A stretch of DNA of 64,000 bases from Silene conica (Eukaryota; Streptophyta; Magnoliopsida; Caryophyllales; Caryophyllaceae): contig CM055312.2 in NCBI GenBank assembly GCA_029255685.2, positions 15,958,649 through 16,022,648 on the forward strand, in the 5' to 3' direction. This document shows positions 1 through 11,336 of this stretch, one piece after another. Within the stretch, counting starts at the first letter, position 1, and every line of letters begins with the position of its first letter. Both the position numbers and the translations under genes were made by a program. Below the pieces are notes generated by a model. The model made no database searches. It had not been told where the DNA came from and worked only from the letters and a program-made list of their open reading frames with translations.

Positions 1-450
1 TAACCGTTTATATTTAATTATACGAATTAATCATGTAATCCGTATTAGCTAAAATCATTTAATCCGTATTAAATAATAATCTCAACATCTTATTGACTAA
101 TTTAATAGTCAATACCTCTGACTAACTGTTTAGTCGTATCCGGCATAAATGTGATTGTATTTTCATACCTTCACATCTCTCAAACGTGTCCTATAGGTGT
201 GACGAATAGGGACCAGTTGATCACCGCCATCCGTATGAAAATAACGTCAAACTTATCTAGCAAGCCAACCGTTATTGATAAACGTGGATCAACTGATTAT
301 AATACTGAAATATGCCCTTGTGATCCTTTAAGAAATTTAGTAAGTCATTGTACAAACTGTCAAGGACACCAGCCCCAACAATCTCCCACTTGTCCGTACA
401 AGGGTATATGCAATGACGTTATCACACTACATGTGGAGGACACAAGGCTC
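1..450 (-). repeat. Copia A: partial LTR of the copia B/C/F family
   Basis: The sequence matches the right-hand part of the LTRs at 641-1636, 8209-9204, 33013-34073 and 61685-62674. The short LTR terminus of the family (CCCCAACA) falls at 380, but family sequence continues through the extra 74-bp segment to about 446-454, so this copy ends near the long terminus. The junction with G1 gag is blurred: the expected GCTCCAACA reads GCTCCAACG, and the same bases also fit the gag reading frame. The left end, and therefore the target duplication, is outside the window, so solo LTR and full element cannot be told apart. Confidence 0.7.
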
Positions 451-640
451 CAACGCAAGTTGCTTTACTAAGTGTAAACAAGAGCCAAAGCCACACTTCA
501 AACAATTCTTGTTCGAGCCGACAACAAGTGTTTTATTGTGATTTTTGTGGAGATCAAGGGCACTCACCCAATGAGTGTCACTTGATAGGAGGAGATGCAA
601 GCGGGATGGAACAAGTAAACGGTTTGTGGGAGTCAACTCC
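447..640 (+). pseudogene. G1 gag fragment with CCHC zinc knuckle
   Basis: The + frame through 537 encodes a nucleocapsid knuckle of CX2CX4HX4C type (C-D-F-C ... G-H-S ... E-C, 537-578) followed by about 20 residues. It ends at the 5-bp target duplication ACTCC (636-640) of copia B. Using that duplication once, the frame continues at 9205. Gag packages the element RNA and the knuckle binds nucleic acid. The left side is cut off by the copia A LTR. Confidence 0.75.
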
Positions 641-1636
641 TGTGGGGAATATAGCATGTATTCGCCCCAAACTTGCAGGATTATAATGAAAAATACAGTT
701 GTGTTTATAGTCATAAGATTAAAAAGGATAAGAAAAAGAATTCAACCTTTGGTCCTTTGTGCTTATGGCCTAAGAACAGGAATTAATGCAAATTCCCTCC
801 TATAACTTGCACCCAAGACTTAGTTTGAGACGTGGCCGCGTGTGCTAGAAATCCTCTCCAATTGCCTTGCAATATAGGGAGAGCCCCTGAGGTTTTAGAT
901 GTGAGATCTGAGGTTTTGGGAGAAGAATGCTCTCAAACCCTAATTTTACCTTGAGATTTATTAAACAGTGCAACAAGAGTCTTCACATAAGGAGAAGTCT
1001 CCTCCTTATATACTACACTTGGCCGAAATATTTGAATAGGGTGAGGGTGGGCTTTCCACTCTTACCTTATTCTAATTCATGATTCGACCCATTTAGCTAT
1101 AATTTATTCGCGGGTTTTATTTATAAATCGTAACATGTTATCAGATATTAATACAGTCGATATATTAATAATGGTCTGACAAAATACGATATTGTATAAT
1201 TATCCAAATTAATATAACTGTTTATATTAATACGCGAATACAATATTTAATTAAATATAACCGTTTATATTTAATTTACGAATTAATCATGTAATCCGTA
1301 TTAGCTAAAATTATTTAATCCGTATTAAATAATAATCTCAACATCTTATTGACTAATTTAATAGTCAATACCTCTGACTAACCGTTTAGTCATATCCGGC
1401 AAAATGTGACTGTATTTTCATACCTTCACATCTCTCAAACGTGTCCTATAGGTGTGACGTATAGGGACCAGTTGATCACCGCCATCCGTATGACAATAAC
1501 GTCAAACTTATCTAGCAAGCCAACCGTTATTGATAAACGTGGATCAACTGGTGATAATACAGAAGTATGCCCTTGTGATCCTTAAAGAGATTTAATAAGT
1601 CATTGTACTTAATTGTCAAGGACACCAGCCCCAACA
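641..1636 (-). repeat. Copia B 3' LTR (left copy)
   Basis: On the + strand it starts TGTGGGG and ends CCCCAACA (element orientation TGTTGGGG...CCCCACA). A TATA-like GTATATAAGG in element orientation lies at 1004-1013. The family's second, longer terminus would be at 1710. Confidence 0.92.
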
Positions 1637-2498
1637 ATCTCCCACTTGTCCGTACAAGGGTATGTGCAATGACGTTATCACACTACATGTGGAGGACACA
1701 AGCTCCAACAAACTCCCACTTGTCCGTACAAGTGTAGGTGCGATAACCGAATCTCATATCCTTTTAAAATTTCCCCCACTCAATGTAAGACAATTTGCAA
1801 ATCCGCATTCGCAAAGGTCGTATCTCACAAGCGATCTGTATCAAGAGTGGTTTCCCCGACTAGAGAGTAACTTAACTGATAAAACGAATCTGTATTCGAG
1901 CATGGCCATGCATTTCAGTTACTACTCCTCGAGTGGCCCTGAGAAATGATAAAATCCTGATAAGGGTTTGTATATTTCCCTCAACTCGAATCCTGCCGAT
2001 ATCGCCCAGCATGAAATAACCCAGAAAAAATCCTCTTGGCCCCTGTTACGGTGACCGTGGGAAAGAAACCAAAGTTACCCAAAATCTGTCTTAGTCTCAA
2101 GAGACAGTTGAAGGTCAAAAGACTCGACTCTAAGGAACACTATGGAGGTCCTATCCACGACCCGGCACCCAATGTTATAAAACATTTAGGACTCCATAAC
2201 GTTGTCACGGGGTGTCCTACGAGATATCCGTATAACTCGCCTTTGTGATTGGTCAGTCAGCCGCGTGACTTATGGCTCGTTGAACCCACCATCAACCAAC
2301 GTCACAAAATGATTACCTGAGTTATCAGCTCAAGTGGGTAATCAAGGACCAAAACGATGTAATGTTAATCAGTTCACTTTGTGGTGTTCAAAATTGGTGT
2401 ACAATTCCACATGAGAAACAAAACATTTTATATCATAACAATAAGGTTGAATAGAGTACACGAGAAAATGAATTATTACATGAATTCATAAAAGAGTA
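1637..2498 (-). other. Copia B 3' non-coding region with stacked PPT-like tracts
   Basis: No ORF of note. In element orientation the strand carries three purine tracts: AGTGGGGGAAATT (about 1770-1783), AAGTGGGAGTT (1711-1721) and AAGTGGGAGAT (1637-1647). The last abuts the LTR and is the PPT used here; the middle one abuts the alternative long LTR end at 1710. A block at about 1800-1945 is conserved in copia C and recognisable in copia D (28100-28240). Confidence 0.75.
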
Positions 2499-5400
2499 CT
2501 ACAACTTAGGAACACATCCAATTCCCATGGAATGAATGTGCCCTTCATGCTTATCACGTGGTAATGCTTTTGTGAGAGGATCAGCTATGTTGTCATCCGT
2601 AGCGATCTTTTCAATAAAAATCTCCTTTTGCTCCACGTAATCTCTGATTAGATGAGCTTTCCGTTGTACATGCCTAGCCTTGTTGCTAGACTTATGCTCC
2701 TTAGCTTGGAAGATGGCACCGCTATTGTCACAATAAACGGTGATTGGGTCATTCGAACTAGGCACTACCGAGAGTCCTTGTAAGAATTGACGCATCCATA
2801 TTGCTTCCTTAGCTGCTTCCGAGGCGGCATAGTACTCGGACTCAGTCGTAGAATCTGCTGTAACACTCTGTTTAGAACTTTTCCAGCTGACAGCAGCGCC
2901 ATTAAGAGTAAAAACGAATCCAGACTGAGATTTCGAGTCATCTCGATCCGTTTGGAAGCTAGCATCTGCGTAACCCGTGGCGCAGAGCGTCGAGTCGCCT
3001 CCGTAAGTCAATCCCCAATCTTTATTCCTCCGTAGGTACTTAAGAATGTTTTTCACGGCCATCCAGTGTTGTTCACCTGGATGAGCTTGGAATCGACTTG
3101 TCATACTCAATGCATATGCAACGTCAGGACGTGTGCATATCATGGCATACATGATCGATCCTATTGCCGAAGCATAAGGAATCCGACCCATGCGCTCTTT
3201 CTCTTCCATTGACTTAGCTTCTTGAGTCTTGCTCAAGTGAAGCCCAGGAGTCATAGGAAGGAACCCCTTCTTGGAGTTCGTCATGCTGAATCTCTCCAGA
3301 ATCTTCTCTATATAAGACTCCTGACTGAGAGACAACATCCGTCGTGATCTATCCCTGTAGATACGGATGCCCAAAATTCTTTGTGCCTCTCCCAGATCTT
3401 TCATCTGGAAATGGTTTTTCAACCATGCTTTAACCGAAGATAAGAGAGGTATGTCATTCCCAATCAAGAGTATGTCGTCGACATACAGTACTAGGAATAC
3501 AATCTTGCTCCCACTCGACTTGATATAGAGACATGGTTCCTCGACTGATCGAATGAATCCATTCTCTTTTATCACTTGGTCGAAGCGATGATTCCAACTC
3601 CGCGATGCTTGCTTAAGTCCATAGATGGAACGCTTAAGCTTGCAAACTTTCTTAGGATGTGCTGGATCGATAAAACCCTCGGGTTGTACCATGTACAACT
3701 CTTCCTCCAAATAACCGTTTAAGAAGGCGGTTTTAACGTCCATTTGCCATATTTCATAATCATGAAATGCGGCGATCGCTAAGATAATCCGAATGGAACG
3801 TAGCATGACTACGGGTGCAAAGATCTCATCGTAGTGCAAGCCTGGCACTTGGGTGAAACCTTTAGCAACTAGTCTAGCCTTATGGATATCTTGTTGTCCT
3901 TCCACGGCATGCTTTATCTTGTAAAGCCATTTGCATTGAAGGGGACGTACCTTTGTAGGTAGGTCCACAAGATCCCACACGTTGTTCTCATACATGGAGT
4001 CCATCTCGGATTGCATGGCTTCTAGCCATAGCTTTGAGTCAGAACTGGTCATGGCACCTTTATAGGTTGTGGGTTCATTACCCTCTAGGAGTAAGACGTC
4101 ATCTGTATCGTGTTCCTCGACCATACCAATGTATCTGTCCGGTGGAATAGAGACTCTTCCTGACCTCCTAGGTTCCTCAGAGATATCTACCGCAGCCTCG
4201 GTTGAAGGTACTGTTTCCTCTAATGGTTGCTCGGTAGTTGGTTCTTGAACCTCCGATAACTCGAAGGTTCTATTACTCGACTTGTTCTCGAGAAATTCTT
4301 TCTCTAAGAACGTCGCACTAGCCGCAACAAAAACACGTTGTTCGGTAGGCGAGTAGAAGTAATGACCAAACGTTCCCTTTGGATAGCCTATAAAGTATGT
4401 CTTGACCGATCGCGGGCCGAGCTTATCCTCGTGTCTCCACTTGCCATAAGCCTCGCAGCCCCAAACCCGAATAAAGGACAAGTTGGGGACCGTTCCCTTC
4501 CATAACTCGAATGGAGTCTTGTCAACAGCTTTAGACGGACTTCGGTTAAGTATTAGAGCGGCCGACAAAAGAGCATAACCCCACAGTGAATCAGGCACAA
4601 CGGTGTGACTCATTATGGATCGAACCATATCAAGTAAAGTTCGATTTCTCCGTTCGGACACACCATTTAATTGTGGTGTTCCAGGTGGAGTCAACTGTAG
4701 CACGATCCCACAGTCTTTTAGGTGTTGATCAAACTCGTGTGAAAGATACTCACCACCACGATCTGAACGTAGTGCTTTAATCTTTCTACCCAGCTGGTTC
4801 TGTACCCGATTCTGGTATTCTTTGAACTTGTCAAAGGATTCACTTTTATGTTTCATCAAGTAGACATAGCCATATCTACTCAAATCATCCGTGAAAGTGA
4901 TGAAATACCTATAGCCTTCTCGTGCGTTGATCGACATAGGGCCACATACGTCCGTATGTATGAGTCCTAATAGGTCGGCAGCGCGCATTCCAACACCTTT
5001 GAAGGAAATACGAGTCATTTTGCCGATGAGACATGATTCACACGTGCCATATGATTCGAAATCAAAGGGCAATATAGCTCCATTCTGTATGAGCTGTTTT
5101 ACGCGTTTCTCATTTATGTGTCCCATACGACAATGCCATAAGTAAGTTTGATCTTTGTCACCTACCTTTAATCTTTTATTATTCACATGTAATATCTCGG
5201 TAGTTTGATCTAAAACATAAATTCCATTCATGGAAACTGCCTTGCCATAAATCATATTGTGTAAGGAGAAAATACAGCTATTATTCTCTATTACAAATGA
5301 AAAGCCCAGTTTGTCAAGTGCAGAAACTGAAATAATGTTTTTGGACAAACTAGGAACATAATAACAGTTATATAAAAATAACTCGAATCCACTTGGAAGC

Positions 5401-6530
5401 TGGATCACGTATGTTCCCTTCGAGACTGCAGCAACGCGTGCTCCATTCCCGACTCGCAGGTCCACCTCACCCTTGATTAGGGGTTCTTGGTTTCGGAGGC
5501 CCTGCACATGATTACATAGATGAGAACCACAACCAGTATCAAGTACCCAAGTTCCGCAACTTGCGTGGTTAATCTCAATCATGTGAATAAAAGAAGAAGA
5601 AGACATACCAACAGGGGTAACGCGGCCTGCCTTAATGTCCTCGCGATACACGGGGCATGAGCGCCTCCAATGCCCGGTCTTGTGGCAATGGTGACATTCC
5701 ATGCTAGTATCCTTGCTCTTAGTCTTGCCCTGTGAGTTGCTCGACTCACCTGGCCCACTCTTAGTAAATCCTGGTTTCTTGAACCTGGGCTTACCTACTG
5801 CTAGGTCGCCCTGAGCTTTAGCCTTACCCTTACCCTTACCCTTACTGGAGATCATGAGAACATCCTGCTTTATGCTCCCACTTAATTTCAGATCCTTAAC
5901 AGTCTGTACGAGAAGGGAGTGGAGCTCATGAGGAGTCTTCTTCATGTCATTCATGTAATAGTTGGCCCTAAAGAGGGCGAACCCATCATGAAGTGAATGA
6001 AGCATGCGATCAACGATGATGTTCTCACTGATCTTGCAGTTTAGGGTCTCCAGTTTCTCGATATTCTCAATCATGTTGAGAATATGTGGGCTAACAGCTT
6101 GGCCCTTCTGGAGTTTCGCCTCAAAGAAGCGACAGGTATGCTCATAAGAAACGATTCTCGGAGCCTTGGAGAATTCGTTAGTGAGCGTGGTGAAAATCTT
6201 GTTTGCACCATGGGTTATGAAGCGTCTTTGCAAATTAGATTCCATTGCATAGATGAGTACGTTCTTTATCGCACCCGCTTCCATGACGAAATCGCTATGA
6301 GCGCGAACATCGTTAGCCCTAGCTCCAGTTCCTGGGTGTGCCGGAATGGGCTCAGTTAAAAACTTAAGCTTTCCGTCAGCAATGGCAGCATTCCGTAGTG
6401 CTGCCTCCCAGTCAGAGAAGTTTGACCCATCATTCCTCAGTCTAGTTGACTGATTCATGGAGTCCATGAAGGATTTTAGCCAGGATTCACGTGCTAGCTT
6501 GGCACTTGGCATTGGGTCTTCACCAGCCAT
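2499..6530 (-). CDS. Copia B gag-pol polyprotein (intact)
   Basis: A single 1343-residue ORF. In order: gag domain; nucleocapsid knuckle CHHCHKTGHWRRSC near residue 280; aspartic protease LDTGCGSH near 330; GAG-pre-integrase (HCRMGHINEKRVK) near 465; integrase core with HTDVCGPM near 527, SDRGGEY near 592 and a downstream Glu in NGVSERRN; reverse transcriptase with DVKTAFLNG and the catalytic YVDD near 1015; RNase H with GYADASF near 1188 and TTESEYYA. Integrase before RT is the Ty1/copia order. All catalytic motifs are present and length is normal for the superfamily. The protein supports reverse transcription and integration of the element's own RNA. The first ATG of the frame (MAGEDPMPS) also starts the copia C relative. 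Confidence 0.97.
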   Translation of the reverse strand: MAGEDPMPSAKLARESWLKSFMDSMNQSTRLRNDGSNFSDWEAALRNAAIADGKLKFLTEPIPAHPGTGARANDVRAHSDFVMEAGAIKNVLIYAMESNLQRRFITHGANKIFTTLTNEFSKAPRIVSYEHTCRFFEAKLQKGQAVSPHILNMIENIEKLETLNCKISENIIVDRMLHSLHDGFALFRANYYMNDMKKTPHELHSLLVQTVKDLKLSGSIKQDVLMISSKGKGKGKAKAQGDLAVGKPRFKKPGFTKSGPGESSNSQGKTKSKDTSMECHHCHKTGHWRRSCPVYREDIKAGRVTPVGMSSSSFIHMIEINHASCGTWVLDTGCGSHLCNHVQGLRNQEPLIKGEVDLRVGNGARVAAVSKGTYVIQLPSGFELFLYNCYYVPSLSKNIISVSALDKLGFSFVIENNSCIFSLHNMIYGKAVSMNGIYVLDQTTEILHVNNKRLKVGDKDQTYLWHCRMGHINEKRVKQLIQNGAILPFDFESYGTCESCLIGKMTRISFKGVGMRAADLLGLIHTDVCGPMSINAREGYRYFITFTDDLSRYGYVYLMKHKSESFDKFKEYQNRVQNQLGRKIKALRSDRGGEYLSHEFDQHLKDCGIVLQLTPPGTPQLNGVSERRNRTLLDMVRSIMSHTVVPDSLWGYALLSAALILNRSPSKAVDKTPFELWKGTVPNLSFIRVWGCEAYGKWRHEDKLGPRSVKTYFIGYPKGTFGHYFYSPTEQRVFVAASATFLEKEFLENKSSNRTFELSEVQEPTTEQPLEETVPSTEAAVDISEEPRRSGRVSIPPDRYIGMVEEHDTDDVLLLEGNEPTTYKGAMTSSDSKLWLEAMQSEMDSMYENNVWDLVDLPTKVRPLQCKWLYKIKHAVEGQQDIHKARLVAKGFTQVPGLHYDEIFAPVVMLRSIRIILAIAAFHDYEIWQMDVKTAFLNGYLEEELYMVQPEGFIDPAHPKKVCKLKRSIYGLKQASRSWNHRFDQVIKENGFIRSVEEPCLYIKSSGSKIVFLVLYVDDILLIGNDIPLLSSVKAWLKNHFQMKDLGEAQRILGIRIYRDRSRRMLSLSQESYIEKILERFSMTNSKKGFLPMTPGLHLSKTQEAKSMEEKERMGRIPYASAIGSIMYAMICTRPDVAYALSMTSRFQAHPGEQHWMAVKNILKYLRRNKDWGLTYGGDSTLCATGYADASFQTDRDDSKSQSGFVFTLNGAAVSWKSSKQSVTADSTTESEYYAASEAAKEAIWMRQFLQGLSVVPSSNDPITVYCDNSGAIFQAKEHKSSNKARHVQRKAHLIRDYVEQKEIFIEKIATDDNIADPLTKALPRDKHEGHIHSMGIGCVPKL

Positions 6531-7932
6531 TTTAGTTTTACAGCAGTTTTAATGAACGTGTTCTACACTGAAAAGAAGATAAAACAAAACCATATAAGCA
6601 ACTTATTGTTGTGATTTAAGTCTATATTAAATTGAATTTAAACTCGTAGACTCATGCATTTATATAATTGATCTCCCTCAAGAATTATATAAACGATCCC
6701 AAGACTCAATTTCCGTATATTGATAAGCCCACATTTTGGCTAATTCCAATAGTTGGAACTCTTGGTCGATAGATTTCCGTAAATCCTATCTATTAGTCCA
6801 TCTCAGTCACTGGAATATTATCGAGTGACCATGACGTTGAGATAAAATAAATCATCTGTTCCCACTTACCCGACGTAGAAGGGGTCATATTATGCCTACC
6901 GACGAAGAAGGGATTCATGGGAGGCTGATTTATAAAGACTAATCTCAATTTTTGGTTATACGAGGAAGACCCCATCAACTCTTATTTATCCATATTTAAG
7001 TGAACTAAAAACTAGCATTTGCGTGAATGAATTAAATAAAGTGATGGCTTTTAAATTGACATGTGACATCTGTATTGTCACAGAAAACTAACGCGTAACC
7101 TCTACATGAGTCAGTTTTCAGGCATGATATAGGTGGTTTGGTTTTTAGGCGGAATATGATGCAAGCTATTATCGATGAAAGCGTAAAGATAAATGCAATA
7201 AACGTAAATAAAAGTCCTAGTGTGGCCTATCCTACCAAAATAAACATAAAACAACTGGGAATCCACTGTTGGACCCTAGAAGCTTGTCTTGATGTTCCAT
7301 CTTGGTCCTTGCAGCGGGAGTGAGCATCCGGCCTCCGTCTTGTCTTTGGTCTTCACAAAATTACTAATTTAAATTACAAAAGTAGTCCTAGATACATTCT
7401 AATTTAAATACAAAAGTAATTACATGGCAAAAACCCAAAACGGAGATTCAAGATCTCAAAATTACAAGCAAGATCGTGTCCCTTCATTACGGTGACACAA
7501 TCTTCTAAGGCCACACTAAGTTACAACCGTTTGCAAAAATTAAATACGTTATTGAAAGCATTCAAGGCATTCACAAGACGATAAATAAAATGCATCAACT
7601 AAAAACAATTTATACATGACATAATACTGTTATTATGATTAATAAATTTATACCAAACCACCTTTTAAGATTAAAATTAAGTGACTATACCGTTTTAATC
7701 ACCAATTTTAACAAACATATAATCCATTATTTTAAACTGTTTTAAAACAATATGTATCAAGCGAGGGTGAACCGTTTCACTAAATAATACACTATTTCCG
7801 TATATAGTATATTATTTTAAGCCATGTGAAAATAAAACATGTTATTTTCGTAAAATAAAAAAAAAACGATTCTGTTACAGGGGTGGTCTACCGACCGGAA
7901 AAAACAGGTCGACCGACCACCTGACGAAAAAA

Positions 7933-7979
<47 letters not shown>

Positions 7980-8194
7980 CAGAATGGTCGACCGACCACA
8001 AAACACGAAACCGAGTTTCTGAACACGATTTCTCACAAAGGAAACTGTTTTGAAAAAAAAACAGAAAACTCACACAGGGGCGGTCGACCGACCGCTATAA
8101 CTGGTCGACCGACCGACACGGCGGCAGAAACGAGATTTTTCAAAACTTTTAAATAAACTTATGAAAAACACAAAAGTAAAATTTGCATGGCCTG
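6531..8194 (-). other. Copia B untranslated leader
   Basis: About 1.66 kb between the primer site and the gag-pol ATG with no convincing ORF. It holds a homopolymer run (T on the + strand) at about 7927-7975 and three sites of the GGTCGRYCGACC motif within 300 bp of the primer site (separate entry). The copia C leader (38690-40490) is homologous. Confidence 0.75.
7885..8114. repeat. GGTCGRYCGACC motif cluster in copia B leader
   Basis: Units: 7885-7896 (one mismatch) and 7907-7918, a 22-bp period; 7986-7997, a singleton; 8082-8093 and 8103-8114, a 21-bp period with a 9-bp spacer. They lie 80-320 bp downstream of the primer site in element orientation. Confidence 0.9.
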
Positions 8195-8206
8195 GCTCTG
8201 ATACCA
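8195..8206 (-). other. Copia B primer-binding site (tRNA-iMet type)
   Basis: In element orientation TGGTATCAGAGC, two bases after the 5' LTR; this complements the 3' end of plant initiator methionine tRNA, the usual copia primer. Confidence 0.92.
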
Positions 8207-8208
8207 CT

Positions 8209-9204
8209 TGTGGGGAATATAGCATGTATTCGCCCCAAACTTGCAGGATTATAATGAAAAATACAGTTGTGTTTATAGTCATAAGATTAAAAAGGATAAG
8301 AAAAAGAATTCAACCTTTGGTCCTTTGTTCTTATGGCCTAAGAACAGGAATTAATGCAAATTCCCTCCTATAACTTGCACCCAAGACTTAGTTTGAGACG
8401 TGGCCGCGTGTGCTAGAAATCCTCTCCAATGGCCTTGCAATATAGGGAGAGCCCCTGAGGTTTTAGATGTGAGATCTGAGGTTTTGGGAAAAGAATGCTC
8501 TCAAACCCTAATTTTACCTTGAGATTTATTAAACAGTGCAACAAGAGTCTTCACATAAGGAGAAGTCTCCTCCTTATATACTACACTTGGCCGAAATATT
8601 TGAATAGGGTGAGGGTGGGCTTTCCACTCTTACCTTATTCTAATTCATGATTCGACCCATTTAGCTATAATTTATTCGCGGGTTTTATTTATAAATCGTA
8701 ACATGTTATCAGATATTAATACAGTCGATATATTAATAATGGTCTGACAAAATACGATATTGTATAATTATCCAAATTAATATAACTGTTTATATTAATA
8801 CGCGAATACAATATTTAATTAAATATAACCGTTTATATTTAATTTACGAATTAATCATGTAATCCGTATTAGCTAAAATTATTTAATCCGTATTAAATAA
8901 TAATCTCAACATCTTATTGACTAATTTAATAGTCAATACCTCTGACTAACCGTTTAGTCATATCCGGCAAAATGTGACTGTATTTTCATACCTTCACATC
9001 TCTCAAACGTGTCCTATAGGTGTGACGTATAGGGACCAGTTGATCACCGCCATCCGTATGACAATAACGTCAAACTTATCTAGCAAGCCAACCGTTATTG
9101 ATAAACGTGGATCAACTGGTAATAATACAGAAGTATGCCCTTGTGATCCTTAAACAGATTTAATAAGTCATTGTACTTAATTGTCAAGGACACCAGCCCC
9201 AACA
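8209..9204 (-). repeat. Copia B 5' LTR (right copy)
   Basis: Same 996-bp length as 641-1636, and ends at the short terminus CCCCAACA directly against the ACTCC target duplication. TATA-like sequence at 8572-8581. Confidence 0.93.
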
Positions 9205-10453
9205 ACTCCGGCACAAAGAGCTTTCAATAACAATCAATACCACCCGGGGTTGAGGAACCATCCAAACTTTTCCTACAACTCTCACAATGTTCAAAATCCC
9301 AATTTCCAATCAAAACCACAACAAAGTACCAATTTTCAAGCTCAAAAACCAAATCCAACATTCAACAATGCACCTCCCGGTTTTCAAGGGAAAACATTTT
9401 CTTCAAGTCCACCATTCCAAACACCCAACCAATCTTTTCAACCAAACCAACAATTCCCCCAATAAAACCACCAATCCTTCCAACAACCATTTCAACAACA
9501 ACAAACCCAACAATCATTTCAACAACAACAAACCCAACCAAAAACTAACCTTGAGTCAATGATGAAACAACTAATGACCAATCAAAACCAATTTATAACC
9601 AATTCCAACCAAAAACAAGAAGACACAACCACATCAATCAACCAATTGCGGAGTCAAATGCAAGCCTCTCAACGAATAACCGATAACCAAATTTCTCAAT
9701 TAGCCACTCAATTGGGTAACATGCAAGGTCCCAACGGAAGATTTCCGGGCAAGACCGAGAAAAATATGAAAACCGTAAACTCTATACACTTGAGAAGCGG
9801 TAGAGAAATGGATGACCGGACACCGGTGAAGAAGAGAAAGAGTAATGGTAGTCAACCGGAGAAGGTTATTGTTGAGACTAACAAGGAGCCAGAGGAAGAC
9901 CTTGTGGAGATAGTGGTGGAAACACTAATGATGGTTGATGAGCCGAAGAAGGTAGTTGAAGAACCAAAACCAAGTGTTGTAAAACATTATGTGCCACAAA
10001 TCCCATTTCCACAAAGGTTGGAAAGAGCAAAGCTTGAGCAAAAATATGGAAATTTCCTGGACATGATGAAGGATGTGAACATCACCATTCCATTTCTTGA
10101 TGCCATCAAGAAAATCCCAACTTATGGCAAATTCTTGAAGGAATTGGTGTCCAACAAGAATTCCTTGAATACCTTTCAAACGGTGAATGTATCTAAAGAG
10201 TGTAGTGCCATACTCATGAATGAAGCTCTCACCAAGCTTGAAGACCCCGGGAGATTTTCTATCCCATGCCTAATTGGGGATGTCCGAGTTGAGAGAGCCT
10301 TGTGCGATTTGGGGGCAAGCATTAGCCTCATGCCTCTTAAAATATTCAAGAAGTTGAAAGGCTTTGAGCTTTCTCCTACAAGAGTCTCTCTACAACTCGC
10401 GGATAGATCGGTGAGATATCCAATGGGGCTTGTGGAAGATGTGCCGCTCAAGG
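9205..10453 (+). pseudogene. G1 gag C-terminus and N-terminal part of protease
   Basis: The frame resumes after copia B and encodes an Asn/Gln/Pro-rich low-complexity stretch, then a linker and the retropepsin start with CDLGASISLMPL near 10303-10338. One in-frame stop (TAA, 9463-9465) interrupts the Gln-rich part; the frame then continues from before 9559. It is cut at the CAAGG target duplication (10449-10453) of G2 and continues in frame at 18549. Role: capsid/nucleocapsid and polyprotein processing. Non-functional because of the stop and insertions. Confidence 0.88.
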
Positions 10454-10724
10454 TGATACGTGTCTATTTTATGATGTTTTACATCTATTTTTACACGTAT
10501 TTGGTCGCTCATTTACTATGTTTTAGCCTCTATTTCCCACAAATTGTGTACTTTCGTATTTTTATGCACTTTTGCAGATTTATGCGGAAAAGAGACGATT
10601 TAGCACCAAATTCGTATCCTCAAGTCTTTTGCTTAATTAAGGAATAAATGGAAAGCTAACTGGAGTCAAAATCAAAGTGCCAAAGGTCAAAACAGAAGAA
10701 ATCCGAAGACTTCCGTGCAGAAGC

Positions 10725-10856
10725 GGTCGACCGACCAGGTAAACGGGTCGGCCGACCAGACCCAATTTTCATAAGGCCCAAATTTCAAGAAAACCGCAAA
10801 TAAAGAGAAGTCCAACAAGAAGCGGTCGACCGACCAGCTAAACGGGTCGGCCGACC
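10725..10856. repeat. GGTCGRYCGACC pairs upstream of the G2 LTR TATA box
   Basis: Units at 10725-10736 and 10746-10757, then 10824-10835 and 10845-10856. Both pairs have a 21-bp period and combine an AC-centred with a GC-centred unit. The nearer pair ends about 75 bp before the TATA box. Confidence 0.93.
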
Positions 10857-10930
10857 AGAACGAAGCCCATGCGAGTCTTTTTCGGAAATAAAGTAGAATT
10901 AGAATCTTTAGGAAACTCTTAGTTTTTACC

Positions 10931-10940
10931 CTATATAAAC
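10931..10940 (+). promoter_or_regulatory. TATA box of G2 5' LTR
   Basis: CTATATAAAC in the middle of the LTR; repeated at 17471-17480 in the 3' LTR. Transcription would start about 30 bp downstream. Confidence 0.65.
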
Positions 10941-11336
10941 TAATCTTGTGATTAGGGTTTGGCATCTTTTATCTATCGAATACACCATCTTTTTACTATC
11001 TTAAATCTCATCATATATTTTTAGTTTTGCAATCTTTCAATAGTTCCCAAGTATTCAATAAAGTTGATTCCGTTCTACCTTAATTCCAATTGTGGTAATT
11101 CTTCTTTGATCTAGTTTCATTATCGTTCTTATTGCTTTTATTACAATTGTTAAGTTAGAATCCCAAGCTTTATTTGAATCTTGCATGCTTAGATTATTTA
11201 CTATGTTTTTCATGTTTATTCCCAATTTTATATTCGTCTTAACAATTATGAGTAACTAATTTTCATATGTTAGGATGTAGGGAATAATATGCATAGGTAG
11301 ATAAAATCCGAAAAACCCGACCTGTAGCAGGACCCC

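Larger units (their letters stand above)
641..9204 (-). mobile_element. Copia B: complete Ty1/copia element in G1 gag
   Basis: Two LTRs of 996 bp (641-1636 and 8209-9204) flank an intact gag-pol ORF on the minus strand. The insertion is bounded by ACTCC at 636-640 and 9205-9209. A tRNA-iMet primer site lies next to the right (5') LTR and a purine tract next to the left (3') LTR. By eye I find about five substitutions between the LTRs, so the insertion is young. It is probably autonomous. Confidence 0.95.

Noticed and set aside
7817..8073. Lysine-rich small ORFs on the minus strand
   Set aside because: They are translations of the homopolymer run in the copia B leader, with no conservation in copia C.
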